Positions 47,303 to 56,355 of a stretch of DNA of 64,000 nt are shown in pieces. How positions within the stretch are numbered: the first letter of the stretch is position 1; every line of letters starts with the position of its first letter. Under the pieces are notes generated by a model, which searched no databases, was not told where the DNA came from, and worked only from the letters and a program-made list of their open reading frames with translations. Origin of the DNA: Streptomyces sp. NBC_00258 (GTDB lineage: Bacteria; Actinomycetota; Actinomycetes; Streptomycetales; Streptomycetaceae); contig NZ_CP108081.1 of the NCBI RefSeq assembly GCF_036182465.1, positions 7,998,001 through 8,062,000 on the forward strand. The letters run 5' to 3'. Position numbers and translations under genes: made by a program.

Positions 47303-49171
47303 GTGCCCGCGACCCCTAACAATGTGCCCGAGCCGAGCCGTACCGCCCCGGCGCTGCTCCGCAATTTCTGCATCATCGCGCACATCGACCACGGCAAGTC
47401 CACGCTCGCCGACCGGATGCTCCAGCTCACCGGTGTGGTCGATCAGCGGCAGATGCGCGCTCAGTACCTCGACCGGATGGACATCGAGCGCGAGCGCGGC
47501 ATCACGATCAAGTCCCAGGCGGTCCGGCTGCCCTGGGCCCCGACCGAGGATCCGGGCAAGACCCACATCCTCAACATGATCGACACCCCCGGGCACGTGG
47601 ACTTCACGTATGAGGTGTCCCGGTCGCTCGCCGCCTGCGAGGGGACCGTTCTCCTCGTCGACGCGGCTCAGGGCATCGAGGCGCAGACTCTCGCCAACCT
47701 CTACCTGGCGATGGAGAACGACCTCAAGATCATCCCCGTACTGAACAAGATCGACCTTCCGGCCGCCCAGCCCGAGAAGTTCTCCGAGGAACTGGCCAAC
47801 CTCATCGGCTGCCAGCCCGAGGACGTGCTCAAGGTCTCGGCGAAGACCGGCATCGGCGTGGACGCGCTCCTGGACCGGGTCGTCCGCGACGTCCCGGCCC
47901 CGGTCGGCGTCAAGGACGCCCCCGCCCGCGCGATGATCTTCGACTCGGTCTACGACTCCTACCGGGGCGTGGTCACGTACGTCCGTGTGATCGACGGCCA
48001 GCTCAACAAGCGTGAGCGCATCAAGATGATGTCGACCGGCGCCACCCACGAGCTTCTTGAGATCGGCGTCTCGTCCCCCGAGATGACGCCGGCCGACGGC
48101 ATCGGCGTCGGCGAGGTGGGCTACATCATCACCGGCGTGAAGGACGTCCGTCAGTCCAAGGTCGGTGACACGATCACCAGCAAGGACAAGGGCGCCACCG
48201 AGGCCCTCGGCGGGTACAAGGACCCCAAGCCGATGGTCTTCTCGGGTCTGTATCCGCTGGACGGCTCGGACTACCCCGACCTGCGTGAGGCGCTGGACAA
48301 GCTCCAGCTCAACGACGCCGCCCTGGTCTACGAGCCGGAGACCTCCGCAGCCCTCGGCTTCGGCTTCCGCGTCGGTTTCCTCGGCCTGCTGCACCTCGAC
48401 GTCATCCGTGAGCGCCTGGAGCGCGAGTTCAACCTCGAACTCATCGCCACCGCGCCCAACGTGGTCTACCGCGTGATCATGGAGGACGGGAAGGAGCACA
48501 CGGTCACCAACCCGAGCGAGTTCCCCGAGGGCAAGATCGACAAGGTCTTCGAGCCGGTCGTCCGGGCCACGATCCTCGCTCCCAGCGAGTTCATCGGCTC
48601 GATCATGGAGCTCTGCCAGACCCGCCGCGGCACCCTCCTCGGCATGGACTATCTGTCGGAGGACCGGGTCGAGATCCGCTACACGCTCCCCCTCGCCGAG
48701 ATCGTCTTCGACTTCTTCGACAACCTGAAGTCCAAGACCCGCGGGTACGCCTCCCTGGACTACGAGCCCACCGGCGAGCAGGACGCCTCGCTGGTGAAGG
48801 TCGACATCCTGCTGCACGGCGACCGCGTCGACGCCTTCTCCGCCGTCACGCACAAGGACGCGGCCTACGCGTACGGGGTAAGGCTCGTCGCCAAGCTGCG
48901 CGAGCTGATCCCGCGCCAGGCCTTCGAGATCCCCATCCAGGCGGCCATCGGGTCCCGGGTCATCGCCCGGGAGACCATCCGCGCCATCCGCAAGGACGTC
49001 CTCGCCAAGTGCTACGGCGGTGACATCTCGCGTAAGCGGAAGCTGCTGGAGAAGCAGAAGGAAGGCAAGAAGCGGATGAAGATGGTGGGCTCTGTGGAGG
49101 TTCCGCAAGAGGCCTTCATCGCCGTTCTGTCCAGCGACGACAGCGCCGGCTCGGGCAAGGGCAAGAAGTAG
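47303..49171 (+). CDS. lepA: Elongation factor 4 (back-translocating GTPase)
   Basis: 622 residues from GTG with AGGA seven bases upstream. G1 is AHIDHGKST, G2 is GITIKSQ, G3 is DTPGHVDF, G4 is NKIDLP. Domain II, the EF-G-like domains III and V, and the unique C-terminal domain (ending in a Lys-rich KRKLLEKQKEGKKRMK segment) are all present at the usual length. It acts on ribosomes under ionic or other stress. Confidence 0.98.
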   Translation: MPATPNNVPEPSRTAPALLRNFCIIAHIDHGKSTLADRMLQLTGVVDQRQMRAQYLDRMDIERERGITIKSQAVRLPWAPTEDPGKTHILNMIDTPGHVDFTYEVSRSLAACEGTVLLVDAAQGIEAQTLANLYLAMENDLKIIPVLNKIDLPAAQPEKFSEELANLIGCQPEDVLKVSAKTGIGVDALLDRVVRDVPAPVGVKDAPARAMIFDSVYDSYRGVVTYVRVIDGQLNKRERIKMMSTGATHELLEIGVSSPEMTPADGIGVGEVGYIITGVKDVRQSKVGDTITSKDKGATEALGGYKDPKPMVFSGLYPLDGSDYPDLREALDKLQLNDAALVYEPETSAALGFGFRVGFLGLLHLDVIRERLEREFNLELIATAPNVVYRVIMEDGKEHTVTNPSEFPEGKIDKVFEPVVRATILAPSEFIGSIMELCQTRRGTLLGMDYLSEDRVEIRYTLPLAEIVFDFFDNLKSKTRGYASLDYEPTGEQDASLVKVDILLHGDRVDAFSAVTHKDAAYAYGVRLVAKLRELIPRQAFEIPIQAAIGSRVIARETIRAIRKDVLAKCYGGDISRKRKLLEKQKEGKKRMKMVGSVEVPQEAFIAVLSSDDSAGSGKGKK

Positions 49172-49206
49172 CCGCCGGCCCGGTCGTCGGACGGCCGCGG
49201 AATCAC

Positions 49207-49236
49207 GGGCCCGTCGCGCTTTCGCGCGGCGGGCCC
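49207..49236 (+). terminator. lepA terminator
   Basis: GGGCCCGTCGCGC - short loop - GCGCGGCGGGCCC (49,207-49,219 and 49,224-49,236), with one mismatch, ~35 bp after the lepA stop. A strong GC stem without a T run. Confidence 0.78.
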
Positions 49237-49479
49237 GCCGCGTCAACGGACTGCCGCGTTCCGCCCACGCTCTGTAGGAAGTGACAGCACGCCGCCCCTT
49301 ACGCACCGGGCGGACGGGCTTTACTCTGATCACCACTCGTTGGTTACTCGTGAGTTAAACAACGAGTGCACCGAGCCAGTAGCCAGTGAGTCACCAGCAC
49401 CAACCTGCCCCTGAGCCAACTGTCAGAGCCAACCGCAATCAGCCAGCCACACGCACTGTCGCGGGCCCCGGAGGATGTC
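49237..49479 (+). promoter_or_regulatory. Promoter and operator region of the acyl-CoA synthetase gene
   Basis: The region holds a TACTCT -10-like hexamer at ~49,322 and a compound palindrome at 49,334-49,368: 9-bp arms CACTCGTTG and CAACGAGTG around TTACTCGTGAGTTAA. The ACTCGT unit occurs twice direct and once inverted. The operator sits just downstream of the -10 position, as expected for a TetR-type repressor site. Together with the preceding lepA terminator this fills the 308-bp gap. Confidence 0.6.
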
Positions 49480-51354
49480 GTGAGCGACACACAGACCCTG
49501 ATCGAGAACCGTCCGCCGTCCGTGGCGGCCCTCTTCCTGGAGCGCGTGGCGGCGACGCCGGACGCGGAGGCGTACCGCTACCCGGTGCCGGCCGCCTCGG
49601 GCGAGGGCCCGGACGAGTGGAAGTCCCTGAGCTGGGCGCAGGCGGCCGACCGGGTCTACGCGATCGCGGCCGGTCTGATCGAGCTGGGAGTGCAGCCGGA
49701 GCAGCGTGTCGCGCTCGCCTCCTCGACCCGCGTCGAGTGGATCCTCGCCGACCTCGGCATCATGTGCGCGGGCGCGGCGACGACGACCGTGTACCCGCAG
49801 ACGAACGCCGAGGAGTCGGCCTTCATCCTGGCCGACTCCGAGAGCAAGGTGCTGATCGCGGAGGACGCGGCGCAGCTCGCCAAGGCCCGGGACAAGCGCG
49901 GTGAACTGCCCGAGCTGACCCATGTCGTCGTGATCGACCCGGCCGGCGTCGAGTCGAGCGAGTGGGTCCTCACGCTCGCCGAGCTGGAGGTCCGCGGCGC
50001 CGCGTACCTGGAGAAGAACCCCGACCTGGTCAAGGAGAAGGTCGGGGCGATCACCAAGGACCAGCTGGCCACCCTCATCTACACCTCCGGCACCACGGGC
50101 CGTCCCAAGGGCGTACGGCTGCCGCACGACAACTGGTCGTACATGGCGAAGGCCATCGCCGCGACCGGTCTGGTCGGCCAGGAGGACGTCCAGTACCTGT
50201 GGCTGCCGCTCGCGCACGTCTTCGGCAAGGTGCTCACGTCCGGCCAGATCGAGGTCGGGCACGTCACCGCCGTCGACGGCCGCGTCGACAAGATCATCGA
50301 GAACCTGCCGGTCGTGCAGCCGACGTACATGGCTGCCGTGCCCCGCATCTTCGAGAAGGTCTACAACGGGGTCGCGGCCAAGGCGCGGGCCGGCGGTGGC
50401 GCCAAGTACAAGATCTTCCAGTGGGCGGCCGGCGTCTCCCGCGAGTACGCGAAGGCCACACAGGACAACTTCCGCCGCACCGGCACCGCCTCCGCGCCCT
50501 TCGGTATCTCGGCCAAGCACAAGGTCGCCGACGCGCTCGTCTACGCCAAGATCCGCGAGGCCTTCGGCGGCAACCTGCGGGCCTGCGTCTCCGGGTCGGC
50601 GGCCCTCGCGCCCGAGATCGGCTTCTTCTTCGCGGGCGCCGGCATCCACATCCTGGAGGGGTACGGACTCACGGAGTCGTCCGCCGCCTCCTTCGTGAAC
50701 CCCGGTGAGGCGTACCGCACCGGCACGGTCGGCAAGCCGCTGCCCGGCACCGAGGTGCGTATCGCGGACGACGGCGAGATCCTGCTGCGCGGCCCCGGCA
50801 TCATGGAGGGCTACCACGGGCTGCCGGAGAAGACGGCCGAGGTGCTGGAGTCCGACGGCTGGTTCCACACCGGCGACATCGGTGAGCTGTCCCCCGACGG
50901 CTATCTGCGCATCACGGACCGCAAGAAGGACCTCATCAAGACCTCGGGCGGCAAGTACATCGCGCCCGCCGAGGTCGAGGGCCAGTTCAAGGCCGTCTGC
51001 CCGTACGTCTCCAACATCCTCGTGCACGGCGCCGACCGGAACTTCTGCACCGCGCTCATCTCCCTCGACGAGCCGTCGATCCTCGGCTGGGCCGCGGACA
51101 ACGGCCTGTCGGGCAAGTCGTACGCCGAGGTCGTCGCCGCCCCCGCGACGGTCGAGCTCATCGACGGCTACGTCAAGACGCTCAACGAGGGTCTCCAGCG
51201 CTGGCAGACCATCAAGAAGTTCAAGCTCCTCCCGCGCGACCTCGACATCGAGCACGGCGAACTGACGCCGAGCCTGAAGCTGAAGCGCCCGGTCGTGGAG
51301 CGGGAGTACAAGCACCTGATCGACGAGATGTACGCCGGGTCACGCGAGGCGTAG
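49480..51354 (+). CDS. fadD: Long-chain acyl-CoA synthetase (AMP-forming)
   Basis: 624 residues from GTG with GGAGGAT upstream. AMP-binding P-loop YTSGTTGRPKG. The ATP/AMP motif is GYGLTESSA, and GDIGELSPDGYLRITDRKKDLIKTSGGKYIAP contains the hinge and the A8 region. It activates fatty acids with ATP and CoA, probably FadD15-like. The operator-like palindrome upstream suggests control by a fatty-acid-responsive repressor. Confidence 0.93.
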   Translation: MSDTQTLIENRPPSVAALFLERVAATPDAEAYRYPVPAASGEGPDEWKSLSWAQAADRVYAIAAGLIELGVQPEQRVALASSTRVEWILADLGIMCAGAATTTVYPQTNAEESAFILADSESKVLIAEDAAQLAKARDKRGELPELTHVVVIDPAGVESSEWVLTLAELEVRGAAYLEKNPDLVKEKVGAITKDQLATLIYTSGTTGRPKGVRLPHDNWSYMAKAIAATGLVGQEDVQYLWLPLAHVFGKVLTSGQIEVGHVTAVDGRVDKIIENLPVVQPTYMAAVPRIFEKVYNGVAAKARAGGGAKYKIFQWAAGVSREYAKATQDNFRRTGTASAPFGISAKHKVADALVYAKIREAFGGNLRACVSGSAALAPEIGFFFAGAGIHILEGYGLTESSAASFVNPGEAYRTGTVGKPLPGTEVRIADDGEILLRGPGIMEGYHGLPEKTAEVLESDGWFHTGDIGELSPDGYLRITDRKKDLIKTSGGKYIAPAEVEGQFKAVCPYVSNILVHGADRNFCTALISLDEPSILGWAADNGLSGKSYAEVVAAPATVELIDGYVKTLNEGLQRWQTIKKFKLLPRDLDIEHGELTPSLKLKRPVVEREYKHLIDEMYAGSREA

Positions 51355-51411
51355 CGCTCCGCTGGGAGCGTGTTGGTTCGTCTGCGGGTTCGTTGTGGCT
51401 GGTCGCGCAGT

Positions 51412-51438
51412 CCCCGCGCCCCTTACAGGGGCGCGGGG
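51412..51438. terminator. Hairpin between convergent fadD and response regulator
   Basis: CCCCGCGCCCCT and AGGGGCGCGGGG with a three-base loop. It belongs to the same interspersed hairpin class as 59,756-59,798 (shared GGCTGGTCGCGCAG lead). Confidence 0.8.
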
Positions 51439-51443
51439 AAGGG

Positions 51444-52028
51444 TCACAGACCCCGTCCCCTTCGCATTTCGCGGAGCAGGTCCTCCATGTGGCGTATGTG
51501 GGAGCGCAGTTCGAGTACGTCCTTCAGGTCGCTGGTCGCCATGTGGGTCTCTATCGCGCGCAGGCGGTCGGCGAGTTCGTCGAACTGCGCCTGCTCGCGG
51601 GCGAGCATCCGCTCCAACTGCCGGTTCTTGCGGTGCAGATCGAGGAAGACGGTCACCTTGGCGCGCAGCACCCAGGGGTCGAACGGCTTGGTGAGATAGT
51701 CGGCGGCCCCGGTCGCGTACCCGCGGAACGCGTAGCCCGCGTCGGAGTCCGTGCCGGTCAGGAAGATGATCGGTACGTCCTTGGTCTGGTCGAGCCGCTT
51801 GATGTTCGCGGCGGTCTCGAAACCGTCCATGCCCGGCATCCGGATGTCGAGCAGAACGACGGCGAACCGTTGGCGCAGCAGCGCCTTCATCGCCTCCTCG
51901 CCCGAACGGGCGCGTACGAGCGGTTCGTTGAGGGACCCCAGGACGGCCTCCAGCGCGATCAGGTTGTCCTCCATGTCGTCCACGAGGAGGATGCTGGCGC
52001 GCTCGTCGGTCGAGCCTTCAGTGCTCAT
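51444..52028 (-). CDS. Response regulator without DNA-binding domain (OsaB-like)
   Basis: 194 residues. The receiver domain (~12-130) has D19, D61 as phospho-acceptor (LLDIRMPGMDG) and K114 (YLTKPFDP). The remaining ~60 residues are a coiled coil (DLHRKNRQLERMLAREQAQFDELADRLRAIE). No HTH or enzymatic output. It lies directly downstream of a poly-HAMP hybrid kinase, as in the Streptomyces OsaA/OsaB osmoadaptation pair, so it may act by protein interaction. Orthology to OsaB is not proven. Confidence 0.87.
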   Translation of the reverse strand: MSTEGSTDERASILLVDDMEDNLIALEAVLGSLNEPLVRARSGEEAMKALLRQRFAVVLLDIRMPGMDGFETAANIKRLDQTKDVPIIFLTGTDSDAGYAFRGYATGAADYLTKPFDPWVLRAKVTVFLDLHRKNRQLERMLAREQAQFDELADRLRAIETHMATSDLKDVLELRSHIRHMEDLLREMRRGRGL

Positions 52029-52046
52029 GGTGATTGACTGCCTGCC

Positions 52047-55000
52047 TCATTGGGTTGCCGGCGGGACGGTGGGCTCCTCCGATACGACGGACTCGGGCGC
52101 GCCGGAACCGACGGGTTCCGCTGCGCCGGTCGCCACGGAGAGGCCCTGCTGCTCGGCATCCGTGCTCTCGGGGTCCAGGAGCGCACAGACGACGGTCAGC
52201 AGTTGATCGACGTCCACCGGCTTGGGTACGTAGTCGTTCGCACCGCGCGCGATGGACTTCTCGCGGTCGCCCGGCATCGCCTTGGCGGTGAGGGCGACGA
52301 TGGGAAGTCCGGCCCAGCGCGGGGTGCGGCGGATGGCGGAGATGGTCTCGTAGCCGTCCATCTCCGGCATCATGATGTCCATCAGTACGAGCTGGACGTC
52401 GGGGTTGCGCTCCAGTGTCTCGATGCCTTCCCGCCCGTTCTCCGCGTACAGGACGGGCATCCCGACCCGGCCCAGTACGTGGGTGAGCGCGAAGACGTTG
52501 CGGATGTCGTCGTCCACGATCAACACCCGCCGCCCGGGCAGGACTTGACCGGCCCGCCCAGCTTTCCACGCCTCCAGTTTGGTGGGTGCCGGCCAGCTGT
52601 CGTCCTGGTCGTGAACGGTGTACGGCTCGGAGGACAGCTGCTCGGGCATGGTCAGGGCCTGCTCCTCGGCGCCCGGCTCGGTCGCCGAGTGCCCGGGGCT
52701 GACGACCGGCACGTACAGGGTGAAGGTGGAACCCCTGCCGGGCATGCTCTCGGCGATGATGCGGCCGCCCAGCAGGCCCGCGATCTCCCGGCTGATGGAC
52801 AGGCCGAGGCCCGTGCCGCCGTACTTGCGGTTCGTCGTGCCATCGGCCTGCTGGAACGCCTCGAAGATCACCGGGAGTTTCTCGGGGGCGATGCCGATGC
52901 CGGTGTCGGAGACCGCGAAGGCGATCACGTCGTCGTTCTTCTCGCGGGTGTAGCGGTGCTCGGGGTCCTTGACGCGGCTGACGCGCAGTTCGACCCGGCC
53001 CGCCGCGGTGAACTTGATCGCGTTGGAGAGCAGATTGCGCAGGATCTGCTGGAGCCGCTGCTCGTCCGAGTACATCTCGCGCGGTACGCCCTCGCCGACC
53101 GCCACCTCGAAGGCGAGCCCCCGGTCCAGTGTGAGCGGCCGGAACGTGGCGTGGACGTAGTCGAGCAGCTTGATCAGAGGCAGCTTCTTCGGGCGTACGT
53201 CCATCCGGCCTGCCTCGATCTTCGACAGGTCGAGGATGTCGTTGATCAGCTGGAGGAGGTCGGAGCCCGAGCGGTGGATCGTCGTCGCGAACTGCACCTC
53301 CTGGTCGGAGAGATGACCGTCCGGGTTGTCGGAGAGCAGCCGGGCCAGGATCAGCAGCGAGTTGAGGGGGGTGCGCAGTTCGTGCGACATGTTCGCCAGG
53401 AACTCCGACTTGTACTGGGAGCTGGTGGCCAACAGCGCTGCCTTCTCTTCCAGTTCGGCGTTGGAGCGCTGCAACTCGGCCTGTTGCAGCTGGAGTTCGT
53501 CCGAGCGGTCCTGGAGCTGGACGGCCAGGCGCTGCGACTCGCCCAGCAGTGACTCCGTACGGGAGTTGGCGATGATGGTGTTGATCGCGACGCCGATGGT
53601 GTTCACGAACTGGTCGAAGAACGCCAGGTGCACGTCGGAGAAGCGGGAGAACGAGGCGAGCTCGATCACGCCGAGCAGCTTGTCCTCGAACGGGATCGGG
53701 ATGATGACGACACTCGCGGGCGCCGCCTCGCCCAGACCGCTGTTGATCTTGATGTAGTCCGGCGGGGCCTCCTCCACCAGGATCCGCTTCTTCTCGCGCG
53801 CGGCCTGCCGTACGAGACCGTGCACCGGCATGCTGCCCGTGTCGACCGTCGCACCCTGCGCCGAGCCGTATCCGGCGATGAAGGCGAGTCCCTTGGTGGG
53901 CACGGCCGTGTGCAGCGAGGCGCCGTCCTCCTCCGGGTCGGCCAGGAAGAAGGCGCCGTACTGCGCGTTCACCAGCGGGGTCAGCTCGCGCAGGATCAGG
54001 TCGGCGACCTCCATCAGGTCCCGGTGGCCCTGCATCAGGGCGGCGAGCCGGGCGAGGTTCGACTCCAGCCAGTCCTTCGCGCGGGTCGTCTCGCGGAGGT
54101 TGGCCACCATCAGGTTGATGTTGTCCTTCAGCTCGGCGACCTCGCCCTGCGTCTCCACCGTGATGGAGCGGGACATGTCGCCCTGGGCCACCGCGGACGC
54201 CACCTCGGCGATCGCGCGGACCTGGGTGGTGAGGTTGGACGCCAGCTCGTTCACGTTCGTCGTCAGGCGCTTCCAGGTGCCGTACACGCCCTCCACCCGT
54301 GCCTGGCCGCCGAGTTGGCCCTCGGAGCCCACCTCGCGGGCCACTCGTGTGACCTCGGACGAGAACGACGACAGCGTGTCCACCATCGTGTTGATCGTGG
54401 TCTTCAGCTCCAGGATCTCTCCGCGCGCGTCCACGTCGATCTTCTTGGAGAGGTCTCCCTGGGCCACGGCGGTCGCGACCTGCGCGATGTTGCGGACCTG
54501 TGAAGTCAGGTTGTCCGCCATGTAGTTGACGTTGTCGGTGAGGTCCCGCCAGACGCCGGACACGCCGAGGACCTGGGCGCGGCCGCCGAGCCGTCCGTCG
54601 GTGCCGACCTCGCGGGCCACGCGGGTCACCTCGTCGGCGAAGGCGCGCAGCTGGTCCACCATCGTGTTGACGGTGTCCTTCAGCTCCAGGATCTCACCGC
54701 GTGCGTCGACCGTGATCTTCTTGCCGAGGTTGCCGTTGGCCACGGCCGTCGTCACCTGGGCGATGTTCCGCACCTGTGAAGTCAGGTTCAGGGCCATGAA
54801 GTTGACGTTGTCGGTGAGGTCTTTCCAGACGCCGGACACCCCGCGGACCTGGGCCTGACCGCCGAGGTTCCCTTCGGTGCCGACCTCGCGGGCGACGCGG
54901 GTGACCTCGTCGGCGAAGGCGGAGAGCTGGTCGACCATGGTGTTGATGGTCGACTTCAGCTCCAGGATCTCGCCCTTCGCCTCCACGGTGATCTTCTTGC

Positions 55001-56222
55001 CGAGGTCGCCCTGGGCCACGGCGGTGGAGACGAGCGCGATATTGCGGACCTGCGAAGTCAGGTTGTCCGCCATGAAGTTGACGTTGTCGGTGAGGTCCTT
55101 CCAGACGCCGGACACCCCGCGGACCTGGGCCCGGCCCCCCAGGTTTCCTTCCGTACCCACCTCGCGGGCGACGCGGGTGACCTCGTCGGCGAAGGCGGAG
55201 AGCTGGTCGACCATCGTGTTGATGGTGGACTTCAGCTCCAGGATCTCGCCCTGCGCGTCGACCGTGATCTTCTGGCTCAGGTCGCCGTTGGCCACGGCGG
55301 TGGTGACCTGGGCGATGTTGCGGACCTGCGAAGTGAGGTTCGAGGCCATGAAGTTGACGTTGTCGGTGAGGTCCTTCCAGACCCCGGACACACCGCGCAC
55401 CTGCGCCCGGCCGCCCAACTGGCCTTCCGTACCCACCTCGCGGGCCACTCGCGTGACCTCGTCGGCGAAGGCGGAGAGCTGGTCGACCATCGTGTTCACG
55501 GTCAGCTTCAGTTCGAGCAGCTCACCGGTCGCCTCGACCGTGACCGTGCGGGTCAGGTCGCCGCGCGCCACCGCCGTGGTGACCAGGGCGATGTCACGGA
55601 CCTGGGCGGTCAGCCGGGACGCCATCGTGTTGACCGCCTCGGTCACGTCCCGCCAACTGCCCGACAGGCCCGTCACCTTGGCGCGGCCACCGAGCCGGCC
55701 CTCCGTGCCGACCTCGCGGGCCACCCGGGTCACCTCGCCGGTGAAGAGGGACAGCTGATCGACCATCTTGTTGACCGTCCGCCCCAACCGGCGCAGATCG
55801 CCCCGCAGCTGACGGTTGCCGTCGTGCAGGTCGACGCGCTGGGTCAGGTCGCCGCCCGCCACCGCGTCGAGCACGCGTGTCGCGTTGGCCGCCGGCGCGA
55901 CGAGCGCGTCCAGCAGTTGGTTCACGTCGTTGACCCGGGTCGTCCAGTGGCCCTGGCCCGGGCTCGCGGAGAGCCGCTCGTCGAGCCGGCCGTGCCGTAC
56001 GAGCTCCCGGCGGACGCGCTGCGCCTCCGAGTTGAAGTGCAGGCTGCGGTCCAGGATCTGGTTGAACACGGTGACCAGCTCGGCCACCATCCCGTGGCCG
56101 GATTCGGGCACCTTGCTGAAGTCGCCGTCTCGGGCGGCGGTCATGGCGGCGAGCAGGGGACGCAGGTCTGATGCCCGAATCTGTCCGTCTTCGAGCACAT
56201 GCGTAGCACTGTTCTCACTCAT
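52047..56222 (-). CDS. Poly-HAMP hybrid histidine kinase (OsaA/Nik1-like)
   Basis: 1,391 residues with no signal peptide or membrane helix. An N-terminal helical part is followed by HAMP modules, with six 92-residue repeats (~150-700), each beginning with an xxxNxMVDxLxxF segment and carrying EVTRVAREVGTEG. Then come a GAF domain (~720-860), a coiled coil, HisKA with H947 (SHELRTPLN), HATPase (NLLSNAIKF, DTGIGIAPEKLP, GGTGLGLSI) and a receiver domain with D1282 (LVLMDIMMPEMDG). The layout matches group III kinases that sense osmotic stress. The response regulator gene follows 19 bases downstream. Confidence 0.92.
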   Translation of the reverse strand: MSENSATHVLEDGQIRASDLRPLLAAMTAARDGDFSKVPESGHGMVAELVTVFNQILDRSLHFNSEAQRVRRELVRHGRLDERLSASPGQGHWTTRVNDVNQLLDALVAPAANATRVLDAVAGGDLTQRVDLHDGNRQLRGDLRRLGRTVNKMVDQLSLFTGEVTRVAREVGTEGRLGGRAKVTGLSGSWRDVTEAVNTMASRLTAQVRDIALVTTAVARGDLTRTVTVEATGELLELKLTVNTMVDQLSAFADEVTRVAREVGTEGQLGGRAQVRGVSGVWKDLTDNVNFMASNLTSQVRNIAQVTTAVANGDLSQKITVDAQGEILELKSTINTMVDQLSAFADEVTRVAREVGTEGNLGGRAQVRGVSGVWKDLTDNVNFMADNLTSQVRNIALVSTAVAQGDLGKKITVEAKGEILELKSTINTMVDQLSAFADEVTRVAREVGTEGNLGGQAQVRGVSGVWKDLTDNVNFMALNLTSQVRNIAQVTTAVANGNLGKKITVDARGEILELKDTVNTMVDQLRAFADEVTRVAREVGTDGRLGGRAQVLGVSGVWRDLTDNVNYMADNLTSQVRNIAQVATAVAQGDLSKKIDVDARGEILELKTTINTMVDTLSSFSSEVTRVAREVGSEGQLGGQARVEGVYGTWKRLTTNVNELASNLTTQVRAIAEVASAVAQGDMSRSITVETQGEVAELKDNINLMVANLRETTRAKDWLESNLARLAALMQGHRDLMEVADLILRELTPLVNAQYGAFFLADPEEDGASLHTAVPTKGLAFIAGYGSAQGATVDTGSMPVHGLVRQAAREKKRILVEEAPPDYIKINSGLGEAAPASVVIIPIPFEDKLLGVIELASFSRFSDVHLAFFDQFVNTIGVAINTIIANSRTESLLGESQRLAVQLQDRSDELQLQQAELQRSNAELEEKAALLATSSQYKSEFLANMSHELRTPLNSLLILARLLSDNPDGHLSDQEVQFATTIHRSGSDLLQLINDILDLSKIEAGRMDVRPKKLPLIKLLDYVHATFRPLTLDRGLAFEVAVGEGVPREMYSDEQRLQQILRNLLSNAIKFTAAGRVELRVSRVKDPEHRYTREKNDDVIAFAVSDTGIGIAPEKLPVIFEAFQQADGTTNRKYGGTGLGLSISREIAGLLGGRIIAESMPGRGSTFTLYVPVVSPGHSATEPGAEEQALTMPEQLSSEPYTVHDQDDSWPAPTKLEAWKAGRAGQVLPGRRVLIVDDDIRNVFALTHVLGRVGMPVLYAENGREGIETLERNPDVQLVLMDIMMPEMDGYETISAIRRTPRWAGLPIVALTAKAMPGDREKSIARGANDYVPKPVDVDQLLTVVCALLDPESTDAEQQGLSVATGAAEPVGSGAPESVVSEEPTVPPATQ
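54120..55776 (-). repeat. Six tandem 276-bp coding repeats (HAMP modules)
   Basis: The kinase gene carries six consecutive 92-codon units. Units 2-4 are the most alike; the consensus contains MVDQLSAFADEVTRVAREVG, then GVSGVWKDLTDNVNFM and LTSQVRNIA. Such near-identical DNA can expand or contract by recombination. Confidence 0.85.
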
Positions 56223-56355
56223 GGTGGCCCAACTTCGGTAACTCGGCGCTTATGGGCGTGGTCAGTCTGTCACTCTGTCCGCATCGTCTGAGGCGTATCG
56301 TCCGAACTGCTCAGGGAGCCGCACAGTGGGGCCCATACCGACGCAACGGGAGTCC

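Noticed and set aside
47120..49336. 738-codon minus-strand frame opposite lepA
   Set aside because: lepA is unambiguous; the antisense sequence is an Asp/Val/Leu/Gly-rich product of high GC third positions.
54120..55776. Tandem repeats as a CRISPR or satellite
   Set aside because: The unit is a 276-bp coding HAMP module in frame throughout.
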